Source: Marsupella aquatica (taxonomy: Eukaryota; Marchantiophyta). Taken from it: a stretch of DNA of 64,000 bases. Position 1 is the stretch's first letter; every line of letters begins with the position of its first letter. The notes under the pieces are model-generated. The model made no database searches, was not told the origin of the DNA, and saw nothing but the letters and a program-made list of their open reading frames with translations. The position numbers and the translations under genes are program-made. Of the stretch, positions 20,513-32,931 are shown in pieces. Where the stretch lies: assembly GCA_973895155.1 (NCBI GenBank), contig OZ316891.1:17546001-17610000 (forward strand). Direction: 5' to 3'.

Positions 20513-22233
20513 TATATATGCCCTATTGTGGCACTTAAACTCCTTCCTCCCTTTCCTCCTCCTAGAGTATTCCTACAAGATTGGTGGTTTTTCATATTTG
20601 CAAATTCAGTATACATATTAATCAGCTGACAAGTGGCTTACCATAGCTCACAGCTAATGGAAAAGAACGGAGTCACAATAAACACTGGTAAGTTTTTCTT
20701 TGAAGAAAAATAGTCATTTGATGTGCTCCAGGTTGCTTGTCTGTACATAATACTTCTTTGAAAATATCTTAAGAAGTATATGTCACATTAGGCACACACT
20801 GCTATTGTAGGGGGGTTTGGGCATGAATGACATAAATATCTAGCTATGCTCTTCATTACATTCATTCTAGTATACATATAACACTGTATAAGAGCAAATT
20901 AAAAAGGCTAAACTAGAAGACATGATTGCAAAGGCAAGACACCCAATAGCTAGTGGGGAGAGAACAAGGGGAAGTCCATGCAAACCAAAGAGCCCGAGAG
21001 CCCGGAGGTTTCCATGAATGGCCAAAGAACTAAAGCCATACTAAGCATCAAATTGAAAAGTGTCATAGATATCGGAGTAAACCCCATTGATAGGAGAATC
21101 ACATTGGGGAATTTGACTAGATGCCCATAAACCAACCCCCTTGGCCCTAGGTGTCATGGACCCATTGTGATACCACCTAGTCCAAGATGCCACCTTAACA
21201 ATGATGACCATGAGTGGTTTCTAATAGCAACATCATGAGCTTCAGTTGACCTAAATGCAATATATATGGATCATCATTGCCAATGGAGTCGACAAGGCCG
21301 TAAGTTATAGTTCCGACTAGATATGGATTGGGGGTCTAAAATAAGGAACAAAAGCTGGTCCAACAATGACAGCTCCCCTATATACATTTGAGGGAAATAT
21401 ATGTTCCAAGAACCATCACAAACAATCAATTGCAATCAATCAAGATCCGTTGCTATAGCTAGCCAAAGGGACAAAGAGTAGCACAAGAGCGCTGTTGCAT
21501 ATGAGGGCACAGGGGAGGTTGGTTTCCTTCCAACTTGTGGTTCACTCCAGGGTAGGTGGTCCCAACATGCCATTTCGGTGGCCCTCTGGTGGGACTACTG
21601 TCACTGCCCGTGGGCAACAGACCATAGCTCGCGATCCGCTCCCTGATCTTAAAAAGCTAGTGGGTGTTTTGCCCAGCAGCTGATGAGGACTGCCAGGGAG
21701 AAACTCAACAGCCAGACCCCAGATCAGGATCCGATGCTACCCTAATAGAATAGTAAATGCCTAGTGTGACCAAGTCTCCTTGCATGTGACCAAAGAAAGT
21801 AGTCCTAGTGGGGTGTGCCCAAGTCTCCAATGGTGAAGAAGTTTCATGTGACCAAGCCTCCCTGGTCAAAAATATACTCTAGTACATTCTATTATAGTTC
21901 ATTAAATAAATTATCCTTGCTTAGCCAATTCTCATCAACTTTATGTCTTAGAAAAATGGACAAATCTTTTTGGCTCTTTGGCTTGTTGGCTTTTGCATTC
22001 TTACGGGTTTCTCCTTTGTTTTTCCCCCTTTTTTTTTAAAGAAATAAAACACATACTTTTTACAGGAAAGGGCCAAATAGAGTACAAAAGAATAAACAAG
22101 AGAGGTCCCAAGTGGACAAAACCAAACGCAAAAGAAGTGAGCAAAAGAAAACCCCTGAAAACCAAGAAAGAGGAACTGAAACTACCGCAAATGGACCGAG
22201 TTCCTCATCATTCCTAGCAAATGTGGCAAAAAG
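20513..22233. other. Spacer, no supported gene
   Basis: Only short frames without recognisable motifs. An A/T-rich run at 21870-22060 and a lysine-rich short frame (about 22060-22217) show nothing that can be named. Confidence 0.5.
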
Positions 22234-22779
22234 CTAATGGTCTACATCAAGTGTCGAAACTAAATCGGCAAGTGGGATTGGAATGTCATCTAGGGGGGCT
22301 AGCCGCTGCGGAGTCACGCTACCATCCACTCTCAGAGACCGATGATAGATGGCCCGAGCTTGAGCACGCTGTAAGGTGACTGAAATGCGTTGGCGAAAGT
22401 GCGTGGTCACAACAAATAGCGGGGGTCCGGTGGGACCCATCCGGCCGTGAACATCCCGAGAAGCTTGGCGAAGAAGCCCGTTGAACTGATGATGGAGACG
22501 CCCAAATATCTCAAGAGCAAGGGGCAGGAAGCTATCAGATGAAGCTCGTGCAACATATTTGGCCTCCTTCGTTGTTGCTGTTGCCCCTGCCGTTGTTGCC
22601 CCTGTCCCAATGATGTCTTGGCGCAATGGGTTTGCCACCACTACATCTGCCAAAGTACATTGACCCTCACGGACCATGGTGATCCACCCGTAACCGCTGC
22701 GATGGAGGACCAGGTAACTCGAGCACCACCTCTTGCCGTGTGCAGACCAAAGAGCCAGAAAGAACCTGAGCAGTGGCAT
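22234..22779 (-). pseudogene. C-terminal fragment of a non-LTR retroelement protein
   Basis: A 181-residue frame reads GATATTKEAKYV, then FLPLALEIFGRLHHQFNGLL, then VTTHFRQRISVTLQRAQARA. The pattern 'KxxKY...F.PLA.E.FG.lh.q....L...a ... ..fr.r.sv.Lqraqa' is that seen after the reverse transcriptase of many plant and animal LINE-type proteins. No reverse transcriptase motif precedes it in a readable frame, so it is a fragment. The assignment rests on this one block. Confidence 0.45.
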
Positions 22780-25467
22780 CTGGATTTTTTTGCCTTTGGA
22801 ATCACGTCTCTCTGTTCGGCATTTTGGTTCCTTTGCAGTTATATATAAACAACTATATTATATAAAACGCTACAACACTTCCTCAAGTTGAGTGCAGTCT
22901 ACAAAGACCAAATACAAAATGCTTGCAGAAGACGCAAGGGCTTGACGTGGTTCAAACAACAGCTGTTTACTCATTGTTTCTTGTCTTGTTTTGTGTTCAG
23001 CCCGCTCCACAGGTCATGGTGGTGGTGTTTACTACGGTTTCCTTGGTGTGGGTACTGAGGGAGCAGAAGAACATATAGAAAGGGAAGAATGGACGGTTTT
23101 ACTTCCCATATATAAAATTATATTATTACATTTTAAGATAGAACCAGAATGACATTGATCTTGACATTTGGAGTTGCAACACTCTTTGAGAGGAACATTC
23201 TTGGAAGACAACAATAGGTCGTCTCAAACATTAAAAAATGCGGAAATTTCTAACGCCGGGAGTTCACGGCCCCAAATGCAGACCCAAATGTGTGAACATT
23301 CAAGTTGGCATCCGCACCTTTGCGCCCTGGTTTTTGTGCAAACCACAGGCCGCGGATCTGGGTTAGACTGGGAGGTACAACTTGATCAGGGTTTACAGTA
23401 GTCGCATGGACTTGCCGTGCCGTGCATTGACTACACCAGTGTCAAACCTTAACGAAGGAATAGGGGGAAACGATGAGCGTGGGACATTTTTTTTATCTCG
23501 GCCGTGTACAACCTCGGAAGTCTCACTATATGGATGCCTCCCCATGCCCTGCAACATTTGTAGGCCTCGGACCCCCTAAAATGTAAGAAAAAAATTTATG
23601 TTTCAACCCCTATAAAGTTGGAATATTCCAAAATTTTAGTTAGAAAGGCACTAGTGTTCTTATAAGTCTCAAAATTGAATTATAAAGACCCTATTGTTCG
23701 TCTGCCAAAATTCTTAAATCTTCCTTTCAAACCAATAAAACTACCCTATCATCCGTCGCAGGTGATGTGCCATTTTTGTGGAAATGAAACCCCCAAGTGT
23801 GCAACTCTAGCACATCAAAATGACTAGTTGCGCAGTTGAGTAGTCTTGTGAACTACAACTTTTGCTTTCCACGATTTTGACATGCTTTCTGCTCGGCTTT
23901 TTGGCATTTCCATTTTGGAAATGAAGTTCGACACTTGAAGTGCCTTAATTTTTTGGAAGGTGCTTCTTGTGAAATTGTCTGAGACATTTGTGAATTCAAA
24001 GCCCTCATCGGATGTAGTCACAAAATGTGTCCTGTCAGTTTCCCGAGTTAGTTTCTAGGCGCATCGCAGGGTGTGGATGGAATATTTTTTTGTGTTTGAC
24101 AAAGGAATGTCGTTGTGGACCCATGGACTAGAAAGCTGTCATTGTTAGATGCAATCTTAGTTGTTTATAGGTGGAACTGCAATTTTGTCTTCTATGGATA
24201 GTTCAAGTGAATGAAAAGTGCACAAAGGATTGAAGGAGGCAGGGACTTTATTCTTAATATGCAGTATTGTAAACGTAGGTCAAGGTCAATAGTAGCAGTA
24301 GTGAAATAAGAGAACCTTTTCCTTGCCATAAGTTTCCTGTAGAGAACTCCAAACCTTCTTTTGCAAGGTAATTTTGCTCAGGTTGTCACCGGATTTAGGT
24401 TGCTTTTGGGCGAGCTTTCCTTAGCCCAACAGCCGCTGCTGGGAACAGAGAGAATTCAATGTGAATAAGGGCAATTGTACTTCCATTCTGGGTTCATGGA
24501 ATGTTTGAAACATTACTCTTTGCTTTAAGAGCAATGCAGTGACATCAATGTCACATTTGGATTTCAACATTTAGTGCAACCCTGAACTGGAGAACGGCAC
24601 AAACCTTCGGCAATGAATGAGGCACAATTGCCAATTCACTCCTAAGCTGTGAACAGACTCATTCAAAAAAGAAAGTTGGAATTTATACAGAGGGTATACC
24701 ATCTTCAAGCGGGACTGAAGTGTGTGTGTACACACAATTTTAAGTACTATAAATATAAAAAACTATAGAAGGGGGCACAAAGTTTTTGTCATGCCTAATG
24801 GTGGTTTAACAAGCGGCTACCCATCTGAAAACTCAGCACCAGCATTTTCTTCTGCGGCAAAAATTTGCCACATTCCACCTCCCCCAAAATCTTTCCCCAA
24901 TTTTGCCTAAAATTTAGCTACTATTTTTTTATATGAATAGCCAGTGTTTCACCTAATTGCAGGCCCCATAAGCCAGATCTAACGGTCAGCCTTAAATCTA
25001 GGGAGATCTGACGGTCAGGAAAATAACTGAATAGGGAATCTTTTGAGCATCTTTTCCTTCACACACTTTACATTCGTCACTCTGGCGAAAAAGTAAATTC
25101 CTTATTAAAAAATAAGCTGCTCCGCACCCCACCCCCTTGTTTGTGCATGACCGGAAAGTCGGTGCCGGGCCGTGTTTTCGGGCACGAATGTTCGCAGTCA
25201 TGTGCCCGTGTGGCGTGTGTGCCCGCGACGGGACCCTGTTGGACAGCGTCATGTTTGAGTCGCCCTAAAGGAGAACTTACTGCTGATAACTTTTTGGAGA
25301 AGCGAGTGGAAGCCCCGGAGGCTTTGTCCGTGTAATAATAATTGATTATGCACGACACGAGCAGCTGGATGAAAATCGACAGAGCTCAGTTCCGGCGCGA
25401 AAATTGAGGAGCGGCGCCGGAGGTGGGTCGTTCTCGACTTCTCGCCAAGCGGTCCCTGTGGGGCTGT
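22780..25467. other. Spacer, no supported gene
   Basis: No gene is supported. AGATCTAACGGTCAG and AGATCTGACGGTCAG recur at about 24977 and 25004. GC content rises after 25140, toward the start of the WAT1-type gene. Confidence 0.45.
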
Positions 25468-25720
25468 GGGCTGTGGCAGTGTGGACGAGAGTGCCTTCTT
25501 GATGAAACGAGGAGTGAGGAGGGGTTTCAGAACAGGGACAACGATGATAGCGAGCGAGGCTATTTTTGTGTTCACTACTAACGTAGAGTTTGTAGCGTGG
25601 GCTGTGGCAGTGGTGGACCAGAGTGCCTTCTTGATGAGTGAGGGGTTTCAGAACAGGGACAACGATGATAGCGAGGCGAGGCTATTTTTGTGTTCACTAC
25701 TACTGTAGAGTTTGTAGCGT
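25468..25720. repeat. Tandem duplication of about 125 bases upstream of the transporter gene
   Basis: The unit at 25468-25598 (gggctgtggcag...gtagagtttgtagcgt) is followed directly by a second at 25599-25720 with small indels. Downstream GAGTGAGTCATCGTGTT is also doubled (about 25820-25852). Confidence 0.85.
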
Positions 25721-26322
25721 GTGTGGTCTATTATTATTGAGTGGGGTGATGTCACTGAGATGTGCACTCATGCATGTCCCGTGCCCCGTGGGGATCGTCC
25801 CGGTTGAGGTTGGCCGGTTGAGTGAGTCATCGTGTTGAGTGAGTCATCGTGTTGAGTGCCTCTCTGGAGAGTCTCGTTTTCAGGCGCTCGCTGGTTCAGT
25901 TTGGGGAGACATAGAGTACGTTGTAAGATTTGTATGATCGGTGGGGGCTCCCTTGTGGGAAGAAACGCGGGAGGATCCGTAGCGGTGGATTTTCGTCGAT
26001 GCTGATGATGAAGGAGTAGCTCCTGTCTGCGTTGGGCCTGGTTATAGTTTCCTCGGTCTTGCATGGTTCTGGAGAGCCTTTCTTGTGCGTTTTCCGGGAT
26101 TCGGTAACGAACCGCTAAGTGTCGAGAGTCGTCGAATTTTGGCCCGCGTCGAAGAAAGATGGAGGATTTCTACCGAGATGGGATTTTCCGGAGTTGATGG
26201 ATGGTTAGGTGGTAGACAAACATTGGCTGATTTCTGCAATTCTGCAGGCTTGCGCTGCTCCCGTTCTCTGTGGTGAACGAGCATCAGTGGTTGCTCCAAA
26301 GTCGTGTCAAGAATTGGATAAA

Positions 26323-29300
26323 ATGGTGGAGCATTGGGAAGCTCACGTAGGAATGGCGATGGTGATGGTGTTTTATGGAGGGTATCATGTAATGACAAAG
26401 CTGGCATTAAGCGTGGGCCTAACCCAGATTGTGTTCTGTGTATACCGAGATTTGACGGCATTGTGCATCCTCGGGCCGTATGGGTATTTCAAGGAGAAGT
26501 GCGTCACATCTTTGCACTCTGCTTGCTTTGGTAAATACCGAGGATACAAGAACGCATTGTGCCGTAGCTGTCCCTCTCTTGCGTCCTTGTGCTCGATTTG
26601 AAAATATAAAGAATGCTTACATTGTGTGACATCTTAGTAATAGACGTAGGGAGTGACTATGATAATCATGGTTTCCACTTTAGTATGTCCGTCTGGCTGG
26701 CTACAAGTCTCTTTGGCTCTGTTTGAGAGTAGATGATCTCAGTTAAGTCACTAGGAGAAGGTGAAGCTGCGCTAGGGTAATTCGGGAGGATGCTGAACTT
26801 CCCAAGCTCTGTCAGTTATCGAGGTTTTCCCGCAAGAAAAGGACACGAGGGGAAGCAATTCTCCATATCTTCCAGCCCTCTGTTTCCTTCGTTGATATCT
26901 CTCGGAGTTAGTTCTTCCATGTTACTGCTTCATCATCTTTCCCTAAGCAAAGTATAGGTTTTAATTTCATTGTTATGGGTCTCATGCAGGAGGGTCCGAC
27001 CACCTATTACAAGGAAGCTGCTGTATCAATTCTTCTTTCTTGGAGCGACAGGGTAAATATTGACATCCGTAAATTTTCCTATGGCTCGGAATTATTTATT
27101 GCGGTCCTTTTGCAGCGGAGATCTGCTCAAAGATTTCACCTCGAAGAACGTGGCAGTCCTATAGCTGATGGGTCGGTAACGGCTTCGTGCAGGATTTATG
27201 GCAACCAGCTGCTGTTCACTCTTGGTCTATCTCTCACATCCCCAGCAGTGGGTGCTTCAATGCAGCTGCTGGTACCTGTTTTTACTTCGGTGTTGGCAGT
27301 CATTATGGGGTACGTCAGACCTCTCATTTCCAACGTGGTCGATTCTTACTGGATCAGCTGAACTTCTGAAAAACCTTCTTCGTGCTTGTGTGAACTCGTC
27401 TATGTGAAGTCCTGGTTGCTTAGAGATCAGAGATGAACATTAGATTCGCAATTCTGATGAAAACACATACAGCAAGGATGGTCTCTCCGTAGCAGATTTT
27501 TCTTTCTTTCTTTTTCAATCCTTTTAGTCTTAACAGAATCAGCGATGTTTTGTGATAAATTCTTGAAGGATTGTAATCGACTGCCATATGTTTATTGGTG
27601 GTGGTGGGTGGGTCGGGTAGAGACTATCTTCTAGTGCAGACGATGATTATGCTGACACAACTTCACACGACCCCTCCATCATTTCTCCCGCGCTGCCTGT
27701 TTGTACTTGTACAGGACGGAGACATTGAACTTTCGCAGAGTCGACGGCAAGGTGAAAGTAGGAGGAATCTTGGTCAGCGTTGCCGGAGCATTCTTGATGG
27801 GAGTGTACAAAGGTCCACCTATTTTCGGCGATGGATACGATATTGATAATTTTTTGGGCGCTGTGGGTGGCAAGCCTTCCCCGGAGCCGGTTGGTTGGTT
27901 GGGATCTGCTCTATTGTTTATAGGACTCGACATGTGGCATATTGGAATAATATGCCTAATTGGCAATTGTATGTGCTTGGCGATATATTTTGCTTATCAG
28001 GTAACTTCCCTTCTTGCGACAGTATGCGGAACACTGGGTCAAGTTGATTACATTTTTGCTTACAAATGGGCAATTGTTTTGTTGTTACCGGGATCTTGGT
28101 CTTTAGTCGTAACGTTGCATTGCCGGAAGTCTTCATTTTGATGTCGTAGGGCATGTTACTATCGTTCTGAGCAATATCCGTGATTGCTGCATTTATGATG
28201 GGTCATTGACGATTCTTTGATCATGCTGAGTGTTACAGGCACCAGTGTTGAAACGCTATCCGCACAGCTTGTCCGTCACTGCATATTCTTACTTTTTCGG
28301 GGCATTTCTCATGGTCGTTACTTGTCTCTTAACCACATCGGAGATCAGTGCCTTCACCTTAACTGGGGCTGAAATCTACGCCGTTATTTATGCTGTAAGT
28401 GTAGATTCACTTATTGATTTTCTGTCAAAGCGTTTTCTGGACCTTTGCATTCTGTGTTGCAGTATTGTGGTGCTACATACGAGAGAGCAGCGTTGGGACT
28501 GTCGCCATATGCATGCTGATTTCCTTTTGTGCTCGTTCTAGCTTTCTTCTCAAATTAGAGTCTATCCCGAACGTGGTGTTTTCCTCGATTGGAAATTTCT
28601 GCGGTCATGTTCATAGAGCTCTGACATAAGTTACTGATTTCTTGCAATGATCGTCCTAAATTGTATAGTGTCTGAGAAAATTGTTTTACAGCCACGTCCT
28701 GTCTCGGATATAATAAAATTTGGCTCTAAAAGCGATGCACATGAACGGAAACTATGGCGAGTTTCACTGAAGGAAATTAGAGTCTTCGCCTTTTAGAAGT
28801 TAAATCTGGATTTGTGATTAATAGTGGTTTTCCATGGTTTATGCAGGGAGTCGTCGCATCTGCCATCAATTATATGATCATGACGTATTCCAATAAGCTC
28901 TTGGGCCCGTCCCTTGTCGCTCTTTACATGCCACTTCAGCCAGTCACTTCAGCTGCCCTTGCACGCATATTTCTTGGAAGTTCCGTGTTCCTGGGGAAGT
29001 AAGTATTGCTGCTGTCTGAGAGTCATGCTTAATTTGTAGAATACTTTAAGACTGTAAGTCCGAACTTTTTTGATAAGGTAGTTTCAGTACAAAATTTTCT
29101 AAAGTTAGTGAAGGAAGTTCCAAAACAGAGAATGGTGCGGTCATGTTACCTGAAGTAGCAGAATTTTAGAATGCTATTTCTGCTCGGGAATGCTATTTAA
29201 TGAGAAGGGAGGATTGTGAATGGGAGTATTTGGGGAGAATTGTCTGTTTTCGTGATTCACTAATCAGGCAGATCACGGACCCAGTACGTTTTTCAGTTAT

Positions 29301-29568
29301 TGTGTTGTACTGAAGACTGTCAACTTTCTGGTTGTTCAGCGTTCTAGGCGGGATCCTCATATTGGTGGGCTTATTTTGCGTCACATGGGCACGCAACGAG
29401 GGTGATCGCATAGGGAGTCGACCTCGTCTACCTTTGTCTGAAGTGACGAAAGGAGAGTCGTCCATAAGCGTCAAAACTCCTTTGCTCAAGGTGCTTGGTC
29501 AGAGAGTGCTTTCACATCACCCCAGCTCCCCTAAATCTCTCTCTCAAAACTGGGCGGATTCCTTGTGA
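26323..29568 (+). CDS. WAT1-related (UMAMIT / nodulin MtN21-type) EamA transporter
   Basis: Seven exons give 392 residues in frame: 26323-26498, 26990-27052, 27193-27309, 27715-28000, 28239-28394, 28847-28998, 29340-29568. The protein starts [20 protein letters not shown], has [42 protein letters not shown] and [12 protein letters not shown] in the first EamA half, [15 protein letters not shown] between halves, and [30 protein letters not shown] and [10 protein letters not shown] in the second. Ten membrane helices are expected from the family, which exports or imports amino acids or auxin at plasma or vacuolar membranes; the substrate here is unknown. An in-frame ATG at 26209 would add 38 residues and cannot be excluded; I prefer 26323 because family members start just before the WxAH block. 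The hydrophilic tail is of usual length. Confidence 0.9.
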
Positions 29569-32500
29569 ATAGTTAACTAGAATCTCCCGGTTTCGATGAT
29601 ACTCCTGCGTGAAAATATGTTACAAGGTTACTGGAATGAACCTCTCTAAACAGCGAGGCTCCAATTCAATTATCTAAATCTAGATGGTGCATGAGGAAAG
29701 AATGAACGAACGATTTCCCAAATTAAATTTACACAGGTATCTTCCAATATAAACAATTTTTACTAACCTTTCTTGTCATGGTAACAAACTAATAAGCAAA
29801 CAGATGGCCAGAGTCCTTATTGGTGAAGGAATCGCCGCAAATTTCTTGTAGTCATTGAGAGAACTTGTCTGGCGAAGGTTTTGTCCTAGATGTAGACTCG
29901 TTTTTATGGGTAGGTGATTGATTTGTACGTTCAAGGTATTTGCAAGTGTCGAACTTTTGTTGCAAACATCGTCACCATAAGCTCCGAGGAGTCCAAATTT
30001 CGATTTCAGGAGTATTTTATGTCTTGAACATCCATGGACAAACCGAAAAGTAAGAATATGGATGGAAACAATCCTTCCACACTGGTGTGCATAACCATGA
30101 CATCGTAGAGACTGACATTGTTATCAAGTCTGTTTCCAGCTTGTGACCATTTTCCCGAACCAAATGTGTTAAGGAGTGTTGCCAGATAGTTCTTGAGTTG
30201 TAAACAGAAAGTGCCTGTAATTGTGGCAGTGAACGGGAAGGAGGGGATCTGCGCCCAACTGGTTATCATCCTTTGAGTACTATGTCAGTAGCGCACGGTT
30301 GTTACTGCCTCAATCTTGGTTGACGTTGACATAGAACCCCCAGAAATCAGTGATGGTCGCGGAGACAATGGGTCAAAGGGTCATCGCTTGTTTGTTTTGG
30401 GGACTTGGCTGCGAAGAGGGCCTGAATTTTCTATTGATTATTGGGTCAGCACCATTGTGCTGAAAGCAGGGTTTGAACTGGTATTTGCACAGCTCGTGTA
30501 AATGAAGTTCTTGGAAGCCATCGATAAGGCATAGTTTTGAGCTGCCATCCAGAAGGGTATTTTCACAGCTCGTGTAAACTTAAATTCTTGGAGGCCATTG
30601 AGTATTCATAGTTTCGAGCTGTCATCCAGATTCAACGATAGAAGTAAATATCTGAAGTGGTATGTAAATTTATTTATTAATTGTAGTCTGTAGGAAAAAT
30701 TATTATTGTTGGGGAAGGAGATGTTCGTATTATTTATCAAAGTGTTCCGTATCTAGAAGTGCGACGGTATCCACCAGAATAAAGTCTGCAGTGAAGGAAG
30801 GGACGGTATGCTGCGAAGTGATAAATCCTGTTGTCGACAAGGTGTGCACAATTTGCCTTTCTCCAGGATTTCCGTAGGGTTTCTCCTCCCATGTCTCAGA
30901 AAGGTTTGGATTTTTTGGGTAGTTGACACTAGTGGTTCCTGGAAAGTTTTCAACCGAACGTGGACTGACGAGGAGAAGTGGGCAACATACGTTGGATAGC
31001 TGGACTCCTCAAGCCACTCGTCGGTAGACGTTCTATTGTTTGTACTTTATGTGCTTCAGCAGTCTTCGCGCTGTTGTGAGAGGTATGCGCATAAGCTCCG
31101 TCTCTTGCTATGAGCTTTTACTCCTAGCACAACGTGAGCATATTTACTGACTCAGCTCACCATGTCTCGATTTAAGTGTTCCACGGAATGGACAATATAC
31201 AGCAGCAATTAAATAAGGATTAATATGACTCACCTTCATGACGTGAAGGTCGTTGTATGAAGAGCTTGAAGAACAAAGAGTAAGAGTGCCTGATGAACTC
31301 GACTGTAGATTGCAAGCGCTGTTCGTGTTTGTCACACTTCAACTGGACAAGGTCCATGAGAAATGCTCAATCATGATCGTTCGCCCTCTGCGCTTCAGTA
31401 CAAGGTGCAGCAACCAACTCCTTTCTAAGAAACACTCCATCGACACTCCAACGCCAGAGGAAAATTATCATAAAAATACGCACTATTAACAATCATTTTT
31501 ACACAATGGATATAGCCCCCAAGGTATATTATGTGAAAGCGAATTAAGTCCGAACTATGATGAAGTAGCAAATGAGAGTTTTCTTGTTGACAAAATATAG
31601 CGCTCCTGTGCCAGCACATACGTGTCCTACACCACAAAAGTTATTCTTTTACAAATCGACGCTAGCGACACGTGATACCCTACACCACAAAAGTTATTCC
31701 TCTATAAATCGACAAATCGAAGCTAGTGACACGCGATATCTGTAGGCTAGCGGTGGATGATGGCTTCTAGCGATTCTGTTGCTTCATGATTGTAGCGCAT
31801 AACTGTCGGTTTGAGACCAGTACCATGTTTTGATTGGATAGAGACTGACTCGGGAACCGGACAGACAGAGCCCTCACTTTTTCAGAAAGTAAATTACTTA
31901 GCTCTTGCTTCCTCTGGCGATGGATTTGAGAACTAGCGAACTTTTTTGCAAAACTTCCGGTGCCCAACTTTTATAATGAATAATTGCAGACAAATACATC
32001 ATAGCACAGCTCTCCCAATATTGCTAACTCCAACCTGTCCATTCAAGTTCCTCGATCGTTCGCACAGAGATCTTAAGATATTTTCAAGCTAGGACCAGCA
32101 AAAATTTATCTTCATTAATGCAATGTTACGAAATAAAAAAGACTGATTCAGAGCTACTTCGCGGCTGTGGTGCCGCTTGTAATTATGAAAATCAACCTTT
32201 CAAATTTGTACAAAGTACTCGTCATACCTTATATTTAACATGCATCCAATCACATACTGGACACTCTCAGAATATCTCGATGAGAAATGTTCCAACACAG
32301 TTTCAACAAATATAGAAAGACAATAATCATATGATTGTGATGAAACTGCTTCCTAATTTTGCATTTTATCGCTACACACGAAATTCCGCTTTCCTCTATG
32401 CCTTACTCTAGTAAATTGGTATTGAAAGCATTCCGCCAGTTGAGCTGTCGACTTTCACTTCCAACTGAATTCACTGCCTACGTGCCCTTTACGCCTATAC

Positions 32501-32931
32501 AGCTGAATTCACCGCCTACGTGCCCTTTACGCCTAGTCATTCCGAATAACACTAGCCGCCCCCACGCCCCCCCCCACCACCACCCCGTCTTACCGCGGCT
32601 GCTTGAGGTTCAGATTATTTTCAGTTAGATTATTGACTGCTAGGAAGCAAGACAAAGGAACATTTACTTATGGGCAAATTCAGTCCCTTGTCTAGAATTC
32701 AATTTTCCATCCAATGGGGTTCTTGACTACTCAAGCGGAGCGAAAGGCCGCATTTACATGCCCATTGGACCATATGTCAAACGGGGAGTGCAGAAGTTCC
32801 CAAAGCTCATGTTCACTGCCTACAAATAACCTCTTGGCAGTGATCAGTTCAGTCTTCATCAGGAGGGAACACCTCTCAGACCTCTCACACCTAGTGAGGG
32901 ACAATGTCTGCGGGCAACAAGTATCAACTAA
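29569..32931. other. Spacer with several short tandem duplications, no supported gene
   Basis: Two 76-base imperfect units lie at about 30482-30630 (each with cacagctcgtgtaaa and gagctg(c/t)catccaga), two 53-base units at about 31627-31735 (ctacaccacaaaagttattc) and two 38-base units at 32465-32540 (ctgaattcac(t/c)gcctacgtgcc). The short frames over these have no recognisable motif. Confidence 0.55.
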
